NCBI GenBank assembly: GCA_000497835.1
Contig: KI547167.1
Span: 174,494-238,493, forward strand
DNA from: a gamma proteobacterium L18
GTDB lineage: Bacteria; Pseudomonadota; Gammaproteobacteria; Pseudomonadales; Pseudomonadaceae
Length of the DNA: 64,000 nucleotides
Direction: 5' to 3'
Shown: positions 28,147 through 36,874 of the stretch, piece after piece
Layout: each line of letters starts with the position of its first letter
Numbering within the stretch: the first letter of the stretch is position 1
Translations under genes and position numbers: made by a program
Notes under the pieces: generated by a model
What the model saw: the letters and a program-made list of their open reading frames with translations, nothing else
Told to the model about the DNA's origin: nothing
The model's database searches: none

Positions 28147-29499
28147 TTACAGTCGACCCAAATCGTTTATCAGGGCAAGCAACATGACCCCGACTACCAA
28201 ACTGATACCGATCTGGACCCCCCAACCCTGCACCCGATCCGATACTGGGCGACCACGCACCCATTCGATCAGGTAGAACAGCAAGTGCCCCCCATCCAAC
28301 ACAGGGATAGGCAGCAAATTCAGAACCCCTAGGCTAATGCTCAGATAGGCGAGGAAATTCAGGAAATCCCCAACGCCCGACTGGGCTGAAGCGCCCGCCA
28401 CTTTAGCAATGGTTATCGGTCCACTCAAGTTTTTTACCGAGAGCTCGCCGAACAACATTTTCTTCAGTGAATCAAGGGTCAGCACGCTCATGGTCCAGGT
28501 GCGACGGGCACCCTCGCCGATCGCGGCGAGCGGGCCGTAGCTGACCTCGCGGGTCATCTGCGGCGGCCATTGCACGGCCTTCACGCCGGCGCCCAGGTAG
28601 CCTGCAGCGGGCTTGTCGTCGCCGCGGCTGGCCAGGGTAACCGGCACATCCAGCTGCTGATCATCGCGCTGCACACGCAGCACCACCTTGGCATCGGGAC
28701 GCTGGCGCACCAGGTCCACCACCTGCTGCCAATCGGTCAGCGCCTGGCCATCCAGGGACAGCAGACGATCACCGGTTTTCAGACCGGCGGCCTGGGCCGG
28801 CCCCTTGGGATCCAGCTCGGCCAGTACCGGCTCCAGCGCCGGACGCCACGGGCGGATACCCAGCGAGCGGATCGGATCAGGCTCGTCAGTACCCTGCAAC
28901 CAGTGATCCAGGGCCAGGGTGTGAGGCTCTTCGGCCGTGGAGCCCTGAGGCAGCACGTTGATATGCAGCGAACCGGTCTCGCCCAGGCGGCGCACCAGTT
29001 GCAGATTGACCTGGGACCAGCCACCCGTTGGCTCGCCATCAATGGAAACAATTTCGCTGCCCGCACTCAGGCCGGCGGCTGCAGCAATACTGCCCGGCTC
29101 GACGGCGCCAATGACCGGCTTGACCTGCTGGCTGCCCAGCATTGCCAGGATCCAGAAGAAAAAGATCGCCAACAGGAAATTGGCGATGGGGCCGGCCGCG
29201 ACGATGGCAATGCGTTGGCCAACCTTCTTGCGGTTGAAGGCCTGGTCCAGCAGCTCGGCCGGCACCTCACCCTCGCGCTCGTCGAGCATCTTGACGTAGC
29301 CGCCCAACGGAATGGCGGCCACCACGTACTCGGTGCCCTGGCGGTCATGCCACCGGACCAGCGGCATGCCGAAGCCCACCGAAAAACGCAAAACCTTGAC
29401 GCCACAGCGCCGCGCGACCCAGAAATGGCCGAATTCGTGAAAGGTAACCAGCACACCCAATGCCACCAGGGTGCCGACAATCATATAGAGCGCACTCAT
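28147..29499 (-). CDS. rseP: Site-2 metalloprotease RseP
   Basis: RseP (450 residues) is the inner-membrane zinc protease that cuts the anti-sigma factor (MucA/RseA type) to release the envelope stress sigma factor AlgU/SigmaE. The zinc motif HEFGH is at residues 21-25 in the first membrane segment, and the second metal ligand is Asp402 in PVLDGGH. Two PDZ domains lie between them (about 115-310), with IGAVEPGSIAAAAGL and LDPKGPAQAAGLKTGD as carboxylate-binding loops. Four membrane segments are expected. Confidence 0.97.
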   Translation of the reverse strand: MSALYMIVGTLVALGVLVTFHEFGHFWVARRCGVKVLRFSVGFGMPLVRWHDRQGTEYVVAAIPLGGYVKMLDEREGEVPAELLDQAFNRKKVGQRIAIVAAGPIANFLLAIFFFWILAMLGSQQVKPVIGAVEPGSIAAAAGLSAGSEIVSIDGEPTGGWSQVNLQLVRRLGETGSLHINVLPQGSTAEEPHTLALDHWLQGTDEPDPIRSLGIRPWRPALEPVLAELDPKGPAQAAGLKTGDRLLSLDGQALTDWQQVVDLVRQRPDAKVVLRVQRDDQQLDVPVTLASRGDDKPAAGYLGAGVKAVQWPPQMTREVSYGPLAAIGEGARRTWTMSVLTLDSLKKMLFGELSVKNLSGPITIAKVAGASAQSGVGDFLNFLAYLSISLGVLNLLPIPVLDGGHLLFYLIEWVRGRPVSDRVQGWGVQIGISLVVGVMLLALINDLGRL

Positions 29500-29558
29500 A
29501 ACTCTCTCCGAATTGCGTCGCGGCGCCGTTCAAGCGGTGCGCATGCACACCACACGCT

Positions 29559-30749
29559 TCAGCGCCCGTGGCGTTCCAACCATTGACCGGCCAGGCCACG
29601 GGCTCGCGTGTCGGCGGCAAACACCGCGTCCAGTGCATCCAATGCCACCACAGGTTCCTGGCCCATTACGTCCTCGATCATACGCGCGATCTCGGGATAA
29701 CGGATGCGCCGCTCAAGAAATGCCGCCACGGCCACCTCGTTGGCGGCATTGAGCGTGGTCGGCGCACTATTGCCGGCCTGGGCCGCCTGCCGCGCCAGGC
29801 GCAGGCAAGGAAAGCGCAGCTCGTCAGGGGCCTGGAAGTCCAGTCGCCCCACGGCGAACAGGTCCAGGGGCGCCACGCCCGAATCGATACGCTCAGGCCA
29901 TGCCAAGGCATGGGCAATGGGCGTACGCATGTCGGGGTTGCCCATCTGGGCCAGCACCGAGCCGTCGGCATAGTCGACCATGGAGTGAATCACACTTTGG
30001 CGGTGCACCACCACCTCGACCTGCTCGGGGCGGGCATCGAACAACCAGCAAGCCTCGATCAACTCCAGGCCCTTGTTCATCATGCTGGCCGAATCGACCG
30101 ATATCTTGCGACCCATGGACCAGTTCGGGTGCGCACAGGCCTGCTCAGGCGTGACATGCTCCAGATCGGCCAACGGCGTCTCGCGAAACGGGCCGCCGCT
30201 GGCAGTCAGCAGGATGCGGCGCACGCCAACATTGCCCAGGCCACGAGCGAAATCGCCGGGCAGGCACTGAAAGATGGCGTTGTGCTCGCTGTCGATCGGC
30301 AGCAGCACGGCACCACTGCGCCGCACCGCCTGCATGAACAGGTCGCCGGACATCACCAGCGCTTCCTTGTTGGCCAGCAGCACCTTCTTGCCGGCTTCCA
30401 CGGCCGCCAGCGTCGGGCGCAGGCCCGCGGCGCCAACGATGGCCGCCATCACCGCGTCCACGCATGGATCGGCCGCCACCTGGCACAAGCCCTCTTCACC
30501 GATCAACACCTGGGTGCTCAGCCCTGCAGCACGCAGCCCGGCCTCCAGGCGACGCGCGCCCGCCTCGTCGGGCACCACGGCGCACTGCGGCCGATGCTTG
30601 ACGCACAGCGCCAACAACTCATCCAGACGGCTGAACCCGCTCAGGGCGAACACCTGGTAACGATCAGGGTGACGCGCCACCACGTCCAGGGTACTCAGGC
30701 CGATGGACCCAGTGGCACCCAGCACGGTAATCATCTGCGGCGTACTCAC
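29559..30749 (-). CDS. dxr: 1-deoxy-D-xylulose 5-phosphate reductoisomerase
   Basis: Dxr (396 residues) makes 2-C-methyl-D-erythritol 4-phosphate, the first committed MEP-pathway step. The NADPH loop [13 protein letters not shown] is near the start, [12 protein letters not shown] in the middle, and the metal/substrate block [12 protein letters not shown] with ASGGPFRE further on. The GTG at 30749 overlaps the cdsA stop (GTGA) and gives the family length; the ATG five codons later is the alternative. Confidence 0.97.
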   Translation of the reverse strand: MSTPQMITVLGATGSIGLSTLDVVARHPDRYQVFALSGFSRLDELLALCVKHRPQCAVVPDEAGARRLEAGLRAAGLSTQVLIGEEGLCQVAADPCVDAVMAAIVGAAGLRPTLAAVEAGKKVLLANKEALVMSGDLFMQAVRRSGAVLLPIDSEHNAIFQCLPGDFARGLGNVGVRRILLTASGGPFRETPLADLEHVTPEQACAHPNWSMGRKISVDSASMMNKGLELIEACWLFDARPEQVEVVVHRQSVIHSMVDYADGSVLAQMGNPDMRTPIAHALAWPERIDSGVAPLDLFAVGRLDFQAPDELRFPCLRLARQAAQAGNSAPTTLNAANEVAVAAFLERRIRYPEIARMIEDVMGQEPVVALDALDAVFAADTRARGLAGQWLERHGR

Positions 30750-31561
30750 AGAGCACTCCAATTGGCAGCCCACAACAGCACGGCAAACACCGGAATGGCG
30801 GCCGTCAGGCTGTCGATACGATCCAGGATACCGCCGTGCCCGGGCAGCAGGTTGCTGCTGTCCTTGATGCCGGCACGGCGCTTGAACATGCTCTCGGTCA
30901 GGTCACCGACCACCGACAGCGCCACCACGATGGCCGCGCCGATCAGGCACAGCAGGGTTTCGCCGACGCCCCAATGACGAACCTGACCCACCACCAGGGT
31001 AATCAGCAGGCTCACCGCCATGCCGCCGTAGAAGCCCGCCCAGCTTTTGCCGGGGCTGACCTGCGGGGCTAGCTTGGCCTTGCCGAAGGCTTTGCCAGAG
31101 AAATAGGCACCGATATCGGCCGCCCACACCAGCACCATCACCGCCAGAATCAGCCAGTTGCCCTGGCCCTGAGCCTTGATCAGCACCAGGCCCTGCCAGG
31201 CCGGCAGCAGAATCAGCAGGCCGATCAGCAGTTTGCAGGCGACACTGGCCCACTGCTCGCTGGTACGAGGGAAGGTCAACACCAGGAAAGTGGCCACCCC
31301 CCACCAGATCAGCGCCGCAGCCAGCACGAACGGCGCCAGCGCAGGCGTCAGGTAAAGGAAGAACAAGGCAACCGCCACCACGGCGGCAAAGCCCATACGA
31401 GCAGGCTGAGCCTCAAAACCGGCCAGTCGCGCCCACTCCCAGGCACCCAGGGTCACCACCAGGCCGATGAACAGAGCAAAACCGCCCCCTTCGAGCAGGA
31501 AGAAACCGCACAGGGCGATCGGCAGCAGGATCAGCGCTGTAATGATGCGTTGTTTAAGCAT
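30746..31561 (-). CDS. cdsA: Phosphatidate cytidylyltransferase
   Basis: CdsA (271 residues) makes CDP-diacylglycerol from phosphatidate and CTP at the inner membrane, feeding all phospholipid synthesis. It is a polytopic protein with about eight hydrophobic segments. The C-terminal family signature [20 protein letters not shown] is intact. It overlaps uppS by one base and dxr by four bases. Confidence 0.97.
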   Translation of the reverse strand: MLKQRIITALILLPIALCGFFLLEGGGFALFIGLVVTLGAWEWARLAGFEAQPARMGFAAVVAVALFFLYLTPALAPFVLAAALIWWGVATFLVLTFPRTSEQWASVACKLLIGLLILLPAWQGLVLIKAQGQGNWLILAVMVLVWAADIGAYFSGKAFGKAKLAPQVSPGKSWAGFYGGMAVSLLITLVVGQVRHWGVGETLLCLIGAAIVVALSVVGDLTESMFKRRAGIKDSSNLLPGHGGILDRIDSLTAAIPVFAVLLWAANWSAL

Positions 31562-32316
31562 TAAGCACGGGCTCCGGCTTCGACCTGCTCGCTTGTCTTA
31601 CCGAAGCGGCGCTGGCGCGAAGCGAAATCGGCCAGCGCGGTGCGCATGGCTTCGTGTTTGAAGTCCGGCCAGAACAGGTCGGAGAAGTACAGCTCGGCAT
31701 AGGCCAGCTGCCAGAGCAGGAAGTTGCTGATGCGGCGCTCGCCACCGGTGCGGATGCACAGGTCGGGCAGCGGCAGATCACCCGTGGACAAGCAGGTCTG
31801 CAGCAGCCCCGGGGTAATGTCCTCAGGGCGCAGGTGCCCGGCCTGCACTTCGCGCGCCAGACGCTGGGCGGCCTGGGCGATATCCCACTGGCCACCATAG
31901 TTGGCGGCAATCTGCAGCACAAAACGGTCGTTGCCGGCGGTCAGCGCCTCGGCTTCGCGCATGGCAGCCTGCAGCTCTGGATGAAAGCGTGAGCGATCAC
32001 CGATGATGCGCAGGCTGATGCGGTTCTTGTTCAGGCTCTGCGCCTCTCGACGCAGCGCCTTGAAGAACAGCTCCATGAGGGCCCCGACCTCTTCGGCCGG
32101 ACGTTGCCAGTTCTCGCTGGAGAAGGCAAAGAGGGTCAGAACCTCGACCTTGGCCTCTGCACACACCTCAATTACCGCACGGACAGCATCCACGCCTGCC
32201 TTGTGCCCGGCAATCCCGGGCAGCAGGCGCTTTTTCGCCCAGCGATTATTCCCATCCATGATGATCGCAACGTGTCGCGGTACCGAGGACGGCACAGTCA
32301 GCTTGGTCTTTTCCAT
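31561..32316 (-). CDS. uppS: Undecaprenyl diphosphate synthase
   Basis: UppS (251 residues) extends farnesyl diphosphate with eight cis isoprene units to form the carrier lipid precursor for peptidoglycan and O-antigen. The N-terminal catalytic motif IIMDGNNRWAKKR and the phosphate-binding GHKAGVDAVR segment are present, as are FSSENWQRP and the C-terminal DLCIRTGGERRISNF block. It is 19 nt downstream of frr. Confidence 0.98.
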   Translation of the reverse strand: MEKTKLTVPSSVPRHVAIIMDGNNRWAKKRLLPGIAGHKAGVDAVRAVIEVCAEAKVEVLTLFAFSSENWQRPAEEVGALMELFFKALRREAQSLNKNRISLRIIGDRSRFHPELQAAMREAEALTAGNDRFVLQIAANYGGQWDIAQAAQRLAREVQAGHLRPEDITPGLLQTCLSTGDLPLPDLCIRTGGERRISNFLLWQLAYAELYFSDLFWPDFKHEAMRTALADFASRQRRFGKTSEQVEAGARA

Positions 32317-32335
32317 GGAAACGCGCGGTTCCTTC

Positions 32336-32893
32336 TTATACAGCCATCAGATCGGCTTCTTTCTGCTTCACAGCCACTTCGATTTCAGCGACGAACTTGT
32401 CGGTCAGCTTCTGGATGTCATCAGCGGCGCGACGCTCTTCGTCTTCGCTGATTTCCTTTTCCTTGACCAGGTCCTTCAGTTGGCCCAGCGCATCGCGGCG
32501 GATATTGCGCACGGCAACACGACCGTCTTCAGCGGCTTCGCGGGCCTGCTTGGTGAAGCCCTTGCGGGTTTCCTCGGTCAGGGCCGGCATGGTGATCAGC
32601 AGCAGCTCACCCAGGTTGGTCGGGTTGAAGCCCAGACCCGAGCTCTGGATGGCCTTGTCGACGGCCGCCAGCATGTTGCGCTCGAACGCTACAACCTGCA
32701 GGGTGCGGGAGTCTTTCACGGTCACGTTGGCAACCTGGTTCAACGGGGTGTCCGCGCCATAGTAAGGCACCATCACGCCGCCCAGGATGCTGGGGTGAGC
32801 CTGACCGGTACGAATGCGGCTGAACGCGTGAGCCAGCGATTCCAGGGACTTCTGCATGCGCTCTTGAGCGTCTTTCTTGATTTCGTTGATCAT
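32336..32893 (-). CDS. frr: Ribosome recycling factor
   Basis: Frr (185 residues) splits post-termination ribosomes together with EF-G. The family sequence is clear throughout: [21 protein letters not shown] near the start (quoted in part: [10 protein letters not shown]) and the coiled-coil domain at both ends forming the three-helix stem. Its start overlaps the pyrH stop by four bases. Confidence 0.98.
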   Translation of the reverse strand: MINEIKKDAQERMQKSLESLAHAFSRIRTGQAHPSILGGVMVPYYGADTPLNQVANVTVKDSRTLQVVAFERNMLAAVDKAIQSSGLGFNPTNLGELLLITMPALTEETRKGFTKQAREAAEDGRVAVRNIRRDALGQLKDLVKEKEISEDEERRAADDIQKLTDKFVAEIEVAVKQKEADLMAV

Positions 32894-33633
32894 TCTTCGC
32901 CTTCCTCGATCAGAGTTCCTTCAGCGCCGCCCACTACGATATTCAGCAGAGCGCCTGGCTTGTTCATGTTAAACACCCGCAACGGCATGTTGTGGTCGCG
33001 GCACAGGCAGATGGCGGTCAAGTCCATCACACCCAGCTTGCGATCCAGCACTTCATCGTACGTCAGGCGATCAAATTTCTCAGCATGCGGATCCTTGAAT
33101 GGATCGGCAGTGTACACACCATCGACCTTGGTTGCCTTCAGCACCACGTCAGCACCGATTTCGATGGCGCGCAGGCAGGCAGCGGAGTCGGTGGTGAAGA
33201 ACGGGTTGCCGGTACCGGCGGCGAAAATCACCACATCGCCGGACTTCAGCAGGCGGTCAGCCTTGCGACGGTCGTAATGGTCGGTGACGCCAACCATGGT
33301 GATCGCCGACATGACGATGGCCGGGATGTTGGAACGCTCCAGCGCGTCGCGCATGGCCAATGCGTTCATCACGGTGGCCAGCATGCCCATGTGGTCGCCA
33401 GTGACGCGGTCCATGCCCGCCTCGCTCAGCGCAGCCCCACGGAACAGGTTGCCGCCGCCGATGACCAGGCCTACCTGGACACCGATACCTACCAGCTGGC
33501 CAACTTCCAGGGCCATGCGATCCAGCACCTTCGGGTCAATACCGAAGTCTTCCGAGCCCATCAGGGCCTCGCCGCTAAGTTTGAGCAAAATGCGTTTATA
33601 GCGAGGTTGACGACCACTAACCTGCTGAGCCAT
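32890..33633 (-). CDS. pyrH: Uridylate kinase
   Basis: PyrH (247 residues, amino acid kinase fold) phosphorylates UMP to UDP. The nucleotide-binding segments [27 protein letters not shown] and [18 protein letters not shown] are typical. The start at 33633 ([15 protein letters not shown]) matches family length; upstream open sequence is intergenic. It follows tsf after a terminator-like hairpin and is coupled to frr. Confidence 0.97.
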   Translation of the reverse strand: MAQQVSGRQPRYKRILLKLSGEALMGSEDFGIDPKVLDRMALEVGQLVGIGVQVGLVIGGGNLFRGAALSEAGMDRVTGDHMGMLATVMNALAMRDALERSNIPAIVMSAITMVGVTDHYDRRKADRLLKSGDVVIFAAGTGNPFFTTDSAACLRAIEIGADVVLKATKVDGVYTADPFKDPHAEKFDRLTYDEVLDRKLGVMDLTAICLCRDHNMPLRVFNMNKPGALLNIVVGGAEGTLIEEGEE

Positions 33634-33762
33634 TGCGAATCTCTCCTGCGGCGTTAAAAAATTCTGAGCGGGCTGTTTGCAGCCTGCGCTAACTCTAGCT
33701 TGGCACTGCTGCAGTGCCATCGGAAGCGGCCTTGTAAGCCACGATTCCGCCTTTCATTTTGA

Positions 33763-33798
33763 CAAAGAGGCTGCGCGCGTGAGCGGGCAGCCTCTTTG
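33763..33798 (-). terminator. Hairpin after tsf, probable terminator or attenuator
   Basis: CAAAGAGGCTGC (33763-33774) and GCAGCCTCTTTG (33787-33798) form a perfect 12-bp stem 23 nt beyond the tsf stop. On the minus strand the stem ends in CTCTTTGTC with no long T tract beyond, so termination may be partial and allow some read-through into pyrH. Confidence 0.55.
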
Positions 33799-33820
33799 GG
33801 GCGACAGTGGTTAAACCGTC

Positions 33821-34690
33821 TTACTGCTTGGCAGCAGCCAGCTGGGCGGCAACTTCTTCAGCGAAGTTGTCGACTGGCTTCTCGATGCCTTCACCGACTT
33901 TGAAGTAGGTGAACGAAACGATTTCAGCGCCAGCTTTCTTGGCCAGTTCGCCAACCTTGACTTCCGGGTTCTTGACGAACGGTTGTTCGACCAGGGAAGC
34001 TTCAGCCAGGAACTTCTTGATACGACCGTCGATCATGTTGGCGACGATGTTCTCAGGCTTGCCTTTCATCTTCTCTTCGTTCAGCTGCAGGAACACGGCT
34101 TTTTCGCGTTCGATGGCTTCGGCAGAGACTTGCGATGGCAGCAGGAACTCTGGGTTGCTGGCGGCTACGTGCATGGCGATGTCTTTGGCCAGCTCGGCGT
34201 TGCCGCCTTTCAGGGCAACCACTACGCCGATCTTGTTACCGTGCAGGTAGGCGTCGACAACGTCGCCTTCAACACGTACCAGACGACGAATGTTGACGTT
34301 TTCGCCAACTTTGGCAACCAGGGCTTCGCGAGCGGCTTCCTGAGCGGCGATCAGCGGAGCTGCGTCGGTCAGTTTGTCGGCCAGGGCTTTTTCAACGCTG
34401 GCAGTCACGAAGTTCTTGAAGTCGTCCTGCAGGGCCAGGAAGTCGGTCTGCGAGTTGACTTCCAGGATGACGGCGGACTTGTTGTCAGCGTCGACTTTAA
34501 CGGCGATAGCGCCTTCAGCGGCAACGTTGCCAGCTTTCTTGGCGGCCTTGATGGCGCCCGAAGCACGCATGTCGTCGATCGCTTTTTCGATGTCGCCGCC
34601 AGCCTTGGTCAAGGCCTTTTTGCAGTCCATCATGCCTTCGCCGGTACGCTCGCGCAGTTCTTTGACCAACGCTGCAGTAATTTCTGCCAT
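33821..34690 (-). CDS. tsf: Elongation factor Ts
   Basis: EF-Ts (289 residues) is the nucleotide exchange factor of EF-Tu. The N-terminal domain LVKELRERTGEGMMDCKKAL and the TDFLALQDDF core motif are present, followed by the dimerisation and C-terminal modules. It follows rpsB in the universal rpsB-tsf arrangement, separated by 181 nt that include a symmetrical terminator hairpin. Confidence 0.98.
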   Translation of the reverse strand: MAEITAALVKELRERTGEGMMDCKKALTKAGGDIEKAIDDMRASGAIKAAKKAGNVAAEGAIAVKVDADNKSAVILEVNSQTDFLALQDDFKNFVTASVEKALADKLTDAAPLIAAQEAAREALVAKVGENVNIRRLVRVEGDVVDAYLHGNKIGVVVALKGGNAELAKDIAMHVAASNPEFLLPSQVSAEAIEREKAVFLQLNEEKMKGKPENIVANMIDGRIKKFLAEASLVEQPFVKNPEVKVGELAKKAGAEIVSFTYFKVGEGIEKPVDNFAEEVAAQLAAAKQ

Positions 34691-34816
34691 TTCAAAATCC
34701 TCTTGGATAGGTTTTCAACCATTCCACCCGATTGGCACGGGCGCTCAATTCTTGAACACTGCCAGCTACTGCGTTAAAAAAATGCAATGACTACGCAGAC
34801 AGGTTCTCGAGGTGGC

Positions 34817-34841
34817 AAAAAGGGGGCCTAGCCCCCTTTTT
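34817..34841 (-). terminator. Terminator/attenuator between rpsB and tsf
   Basis: AAAAAGGGGGC and GCCCCCTTTTT form an 11-bp perfect stem with a CTA loop, ending in a T run on either strand. It lies 31 nt after the rpsB stop and upstream of tsf, so it can tune the S2 to EF-Ts ratio. Confidence 0.8.
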
Positions 34842-34871
34842 GCGTACCGAGTAAACGCTGGGCGTCTAGAC

Positions 34872-35612
34872 TCAGCCTTCTACCGCTGCAGCAGGTGCGT
34901 CCTGGACGTACTCTTCGGTACCGCCAGCAACGTGGTTGCGGCCACGGATAACGGCGTCAGCCATCGAACCCATGTACAGCTGGATGGCGCGGATGGCGTC
35001 ATCGTTACCTGGGATGATGTAGTCAACGCCTTCTGGGCTGGAGTTGGTATCGACTACGCCGATAACCGGGATACCCAGCTTGTTGGCTTCGGTGATCGCG
35101 ATGCGCTCGTGATCAACGTCGATAACGAACAGTGCGTCAGGCAGACCGCCCATGTCCTTGATACCACCCAGCGAGCGATCCAGTTTTTCCAGATCACGGG
35201 AGCGCATCAGGGCTTCTTTCTTGGTCAGCTTGGCGAAGGTGCCATCTTCGGCCTGGGTTTCCAGGTCGCGCAGACGCTTGATCGAAGCACGGATGGTTTT
35301 GAAGTTGGTCAGCATGCCGCCCAACCAGCGGTGGTCGACGTACGGCGAACCGCAACGTGCTGCTTCTTCAGCAACGATCTTGCCAGCCGAACGCTTGGTG
35401 CCGACGAACAGGATCTTGTTCTTGCCCTGAGCCAGGCGCTCAACGAAAGTCAGAGCTTCGTTGAACATTGGCAGGGTTTTTTCGAGGTTGATGATGTGAA
35501 TCTTGTTACGCGCGCCGAAAATGTACTTACCCATTTTCGGATTCCAGTAACGGGTTTGGTGACCGAAGTGCACACCGGCCTTCAGCATATCGCGCATGTT
35601 GACTTGGGACAT
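34872..35612 (-). CDS. rpsB: 30S ribosomal protein S2
   Basis: S2 (246 residues) binds the back of the small ribosomal subunit near the head. The start [20 protein letters not shown] follows AAGGAAC. Signatures [30 protein letters not shown] and [20 protein letters not shown] (quoted in parts) are intact. It is divergent from map with a 343-nt region between them. Confidence 0.98.
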   Translation of the reverse strand: MSQVNMRDMLKAGVHFGHQTRYWNPKMGKYIFGARNKIHIINLEKTLPMFNEALTFVERLAQGKNKILFVGTKRSAGKIVAEEAARCGSPYVDHRWLGGMLTNFKTIRASIKRLRDLETQAEDGTFAKLTKKEALMRSRDLEKLDRSLGGIKDMGGLPDALFVIDVDHERIAITEANKLGIPVIGVVDTNSSPEGVDYIIPGNDDAIRAIQLYMGSMADAVIRGRNHVAGGTEEYVQDAPAAAVEG

Positions 35613-35758
35613 GATAGTTCCTTGATAAGTCGGGTTAGGCCTCCACGTACCCCAATGACCAACCAGCAGCATTAAGCTGAAGGCACCCAGGTCATCGTGC
35701 CGGCACGTGTGTGGGTTTGTGCTTTCGGGGCTATCCCCGGAAAGCGGCGCATTTTATA
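35613..35758 (-). promoter_or_regulatory. rpsB promoter and 5' leader
   Basis: A minus-strand -10 element TATAAA (35753-35758) with a weak -35 about 16-17 nt upstream predicts a leader of roughly 130 nt before rpsB. The leader starts with a strong hairpin in which CTTTCCGGGG pairs with CCCCGAAAG. Ribosomal protein S2 represses its own mRNA through the leader in several bacteria, so this hairpin may be part of that control; that is inference. The remaining bases to 35955 belong to the map side, where a TAGAAT -10 candidate (35902-35907) lies 48 nt before the map start, without a clear -35. Confidence 0.5.
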
Positions 35759-35955
35759 CCACAGAACCTTTGCCAGCGAAACCGGAATTCACGTTGTCGA
35801 TCAACGACTTTTGCGTGCGAGCTTGTTTCGCGCAACAATGGCCCCATGACTCTATATAGAGAAGCGATGCCTGGCGACAGTTCCGGCTGCCGTACGTCTG
35901 GTAGAATCGTTTCATCCCGTGTTTGCCTGCGCGTTCGCGCGCCTAGAGAGACCGT

Positions 35956-36738
35956 ATGACCGTTACCATCAAGACCCCCGAGGACATCGAGCACATGCGC
36001 GTGGCCGGCCGCCTGGCCGCACAAGTGCTGGAAATGATCGAGCCGCACGTCAAGCCCGGCGTGACCACGGAAGAGCTGGACCGCCTGTGCCATGACTTCA
36101 TCGTCAATGAGCAGAAGGCCATCCCTGCCCCGCTGAACTACAAGGGCTTCCCCAAGTCGATCTGCACCTCGATCAACCACGTGGTATGCCATGGCATCCC
36201 GGGTGACAAGGTATTGAAAGACGGCGACACGCTGAACATCGACGTCACCGTGATCAAGGACGGCTACCACGGCGACACCAGCCGCATGTTCCATGTGGGC
36301 ACCGTGCCGGTGTGGGCCGAGCGCCTGTCGCAGGTCACCCAGGAGTGCATGTACAAGGCCATCGAACTGGTGAAGCCGGGCTGCCGCCTGGGCGACATCG
36401 GTGAAGTGATCCAGAAGCACGCCGAAAAGAACGGCTTCTCGGTGGTGCGCGAGTTCTGCGGCCACGGCATCGGCAAGGTATTCCACGAAGAGCCGCAGAT
36501 TCTGCACTACGGCCGCGCCGGCACTGGCATGGAGCTCAAGGAAGGCATGACCTTCACCATCGAGCCCATGATCAACCAGGGCAAGGCCGACACCAAGGTG
36601 CTGGGCGACGGCTGGACCGCGATCACCAAGGACCGCAAGCTGTCGGCGCAGTGGGAACATACCTTGGTGGTGACTGCCACTGGTTATGAGATCTTCACCT
36701 TGCGGGCGGACGATACCATCCCACGCGTCTCGGCCTGA
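35956..36738 (+). CDS. map: Type I methionine aminopeptidase
   Basis: Map (260 residues) removes the initiator methionine from nascent proteins. The pita-bread fold metal ligands are seen in LNIDVTVIKDGYHGDTS (two aspartates), CGHGIGKVFHEEP (histidine), FTIEPMIN (glutamate) and WEHTLVVT (glutamate). It is divergent from rpsB, and glnD follows on the same strand after a REP hairpin. Confidence 0.98.
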   Translation: MTVTIKTPEDIEHMRVAGRLAAQVLEMIEPHVKPGVTTEELDRLCHDFIVNEQKAIPAPLNYKGFPKSICTSINHVVCHGIPGDKVLKDGDTLNIDVTVIKDGYHGDTSRMFHVGTVPVWAERLSQVTQECMYKAIELVKPGCRLGDIGEVIQKHAEKNGFSVVREFCGHGIGKVFHEEPQILHYGRAGTGMELKEGMTFTIEPMINQGKADTKVLGDGWTAITKDRKLSAQWEHTLVVTATGYEIFTLRADDTIPRVSA

Positions 36739-36751
36739 TTTCGCGGCGCGC

Positions 36752-36822
36752 CCTTCCCGAGCTTCGCCCGGTCCCACAGGAGGTTGGTGAACCCTTGTGG
36801 GACCGGGCGAAGCTCGGGAAGG
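36752..36822. repeat. REP pair between map and glnD
   Basis: Two perfect 27-nt inverted arms (36752-36778 and 36796-36822) carry CCCGAGCTTCGCCCGGTCCC. They belong to the same family as the arms at 338-369 and 475-506, with one base changed symmetrically in the hairpin stem. The element starts 14 nt after the map stop. Confidence 0.85.
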
Positions 36823-36874
36823 CCCCAGCACCGCTCCCAAGCCAACCCCAACACAGTTCAGGAAGGCCCATTCG

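Noticed and set aside
35613..35955. A small RNA or short gene between rpsB and map.
   Set aside because: The sequence is explained by two divergent promoters and the rpsB leader; no terminator or conserved ORF is visible for an independent transcript.
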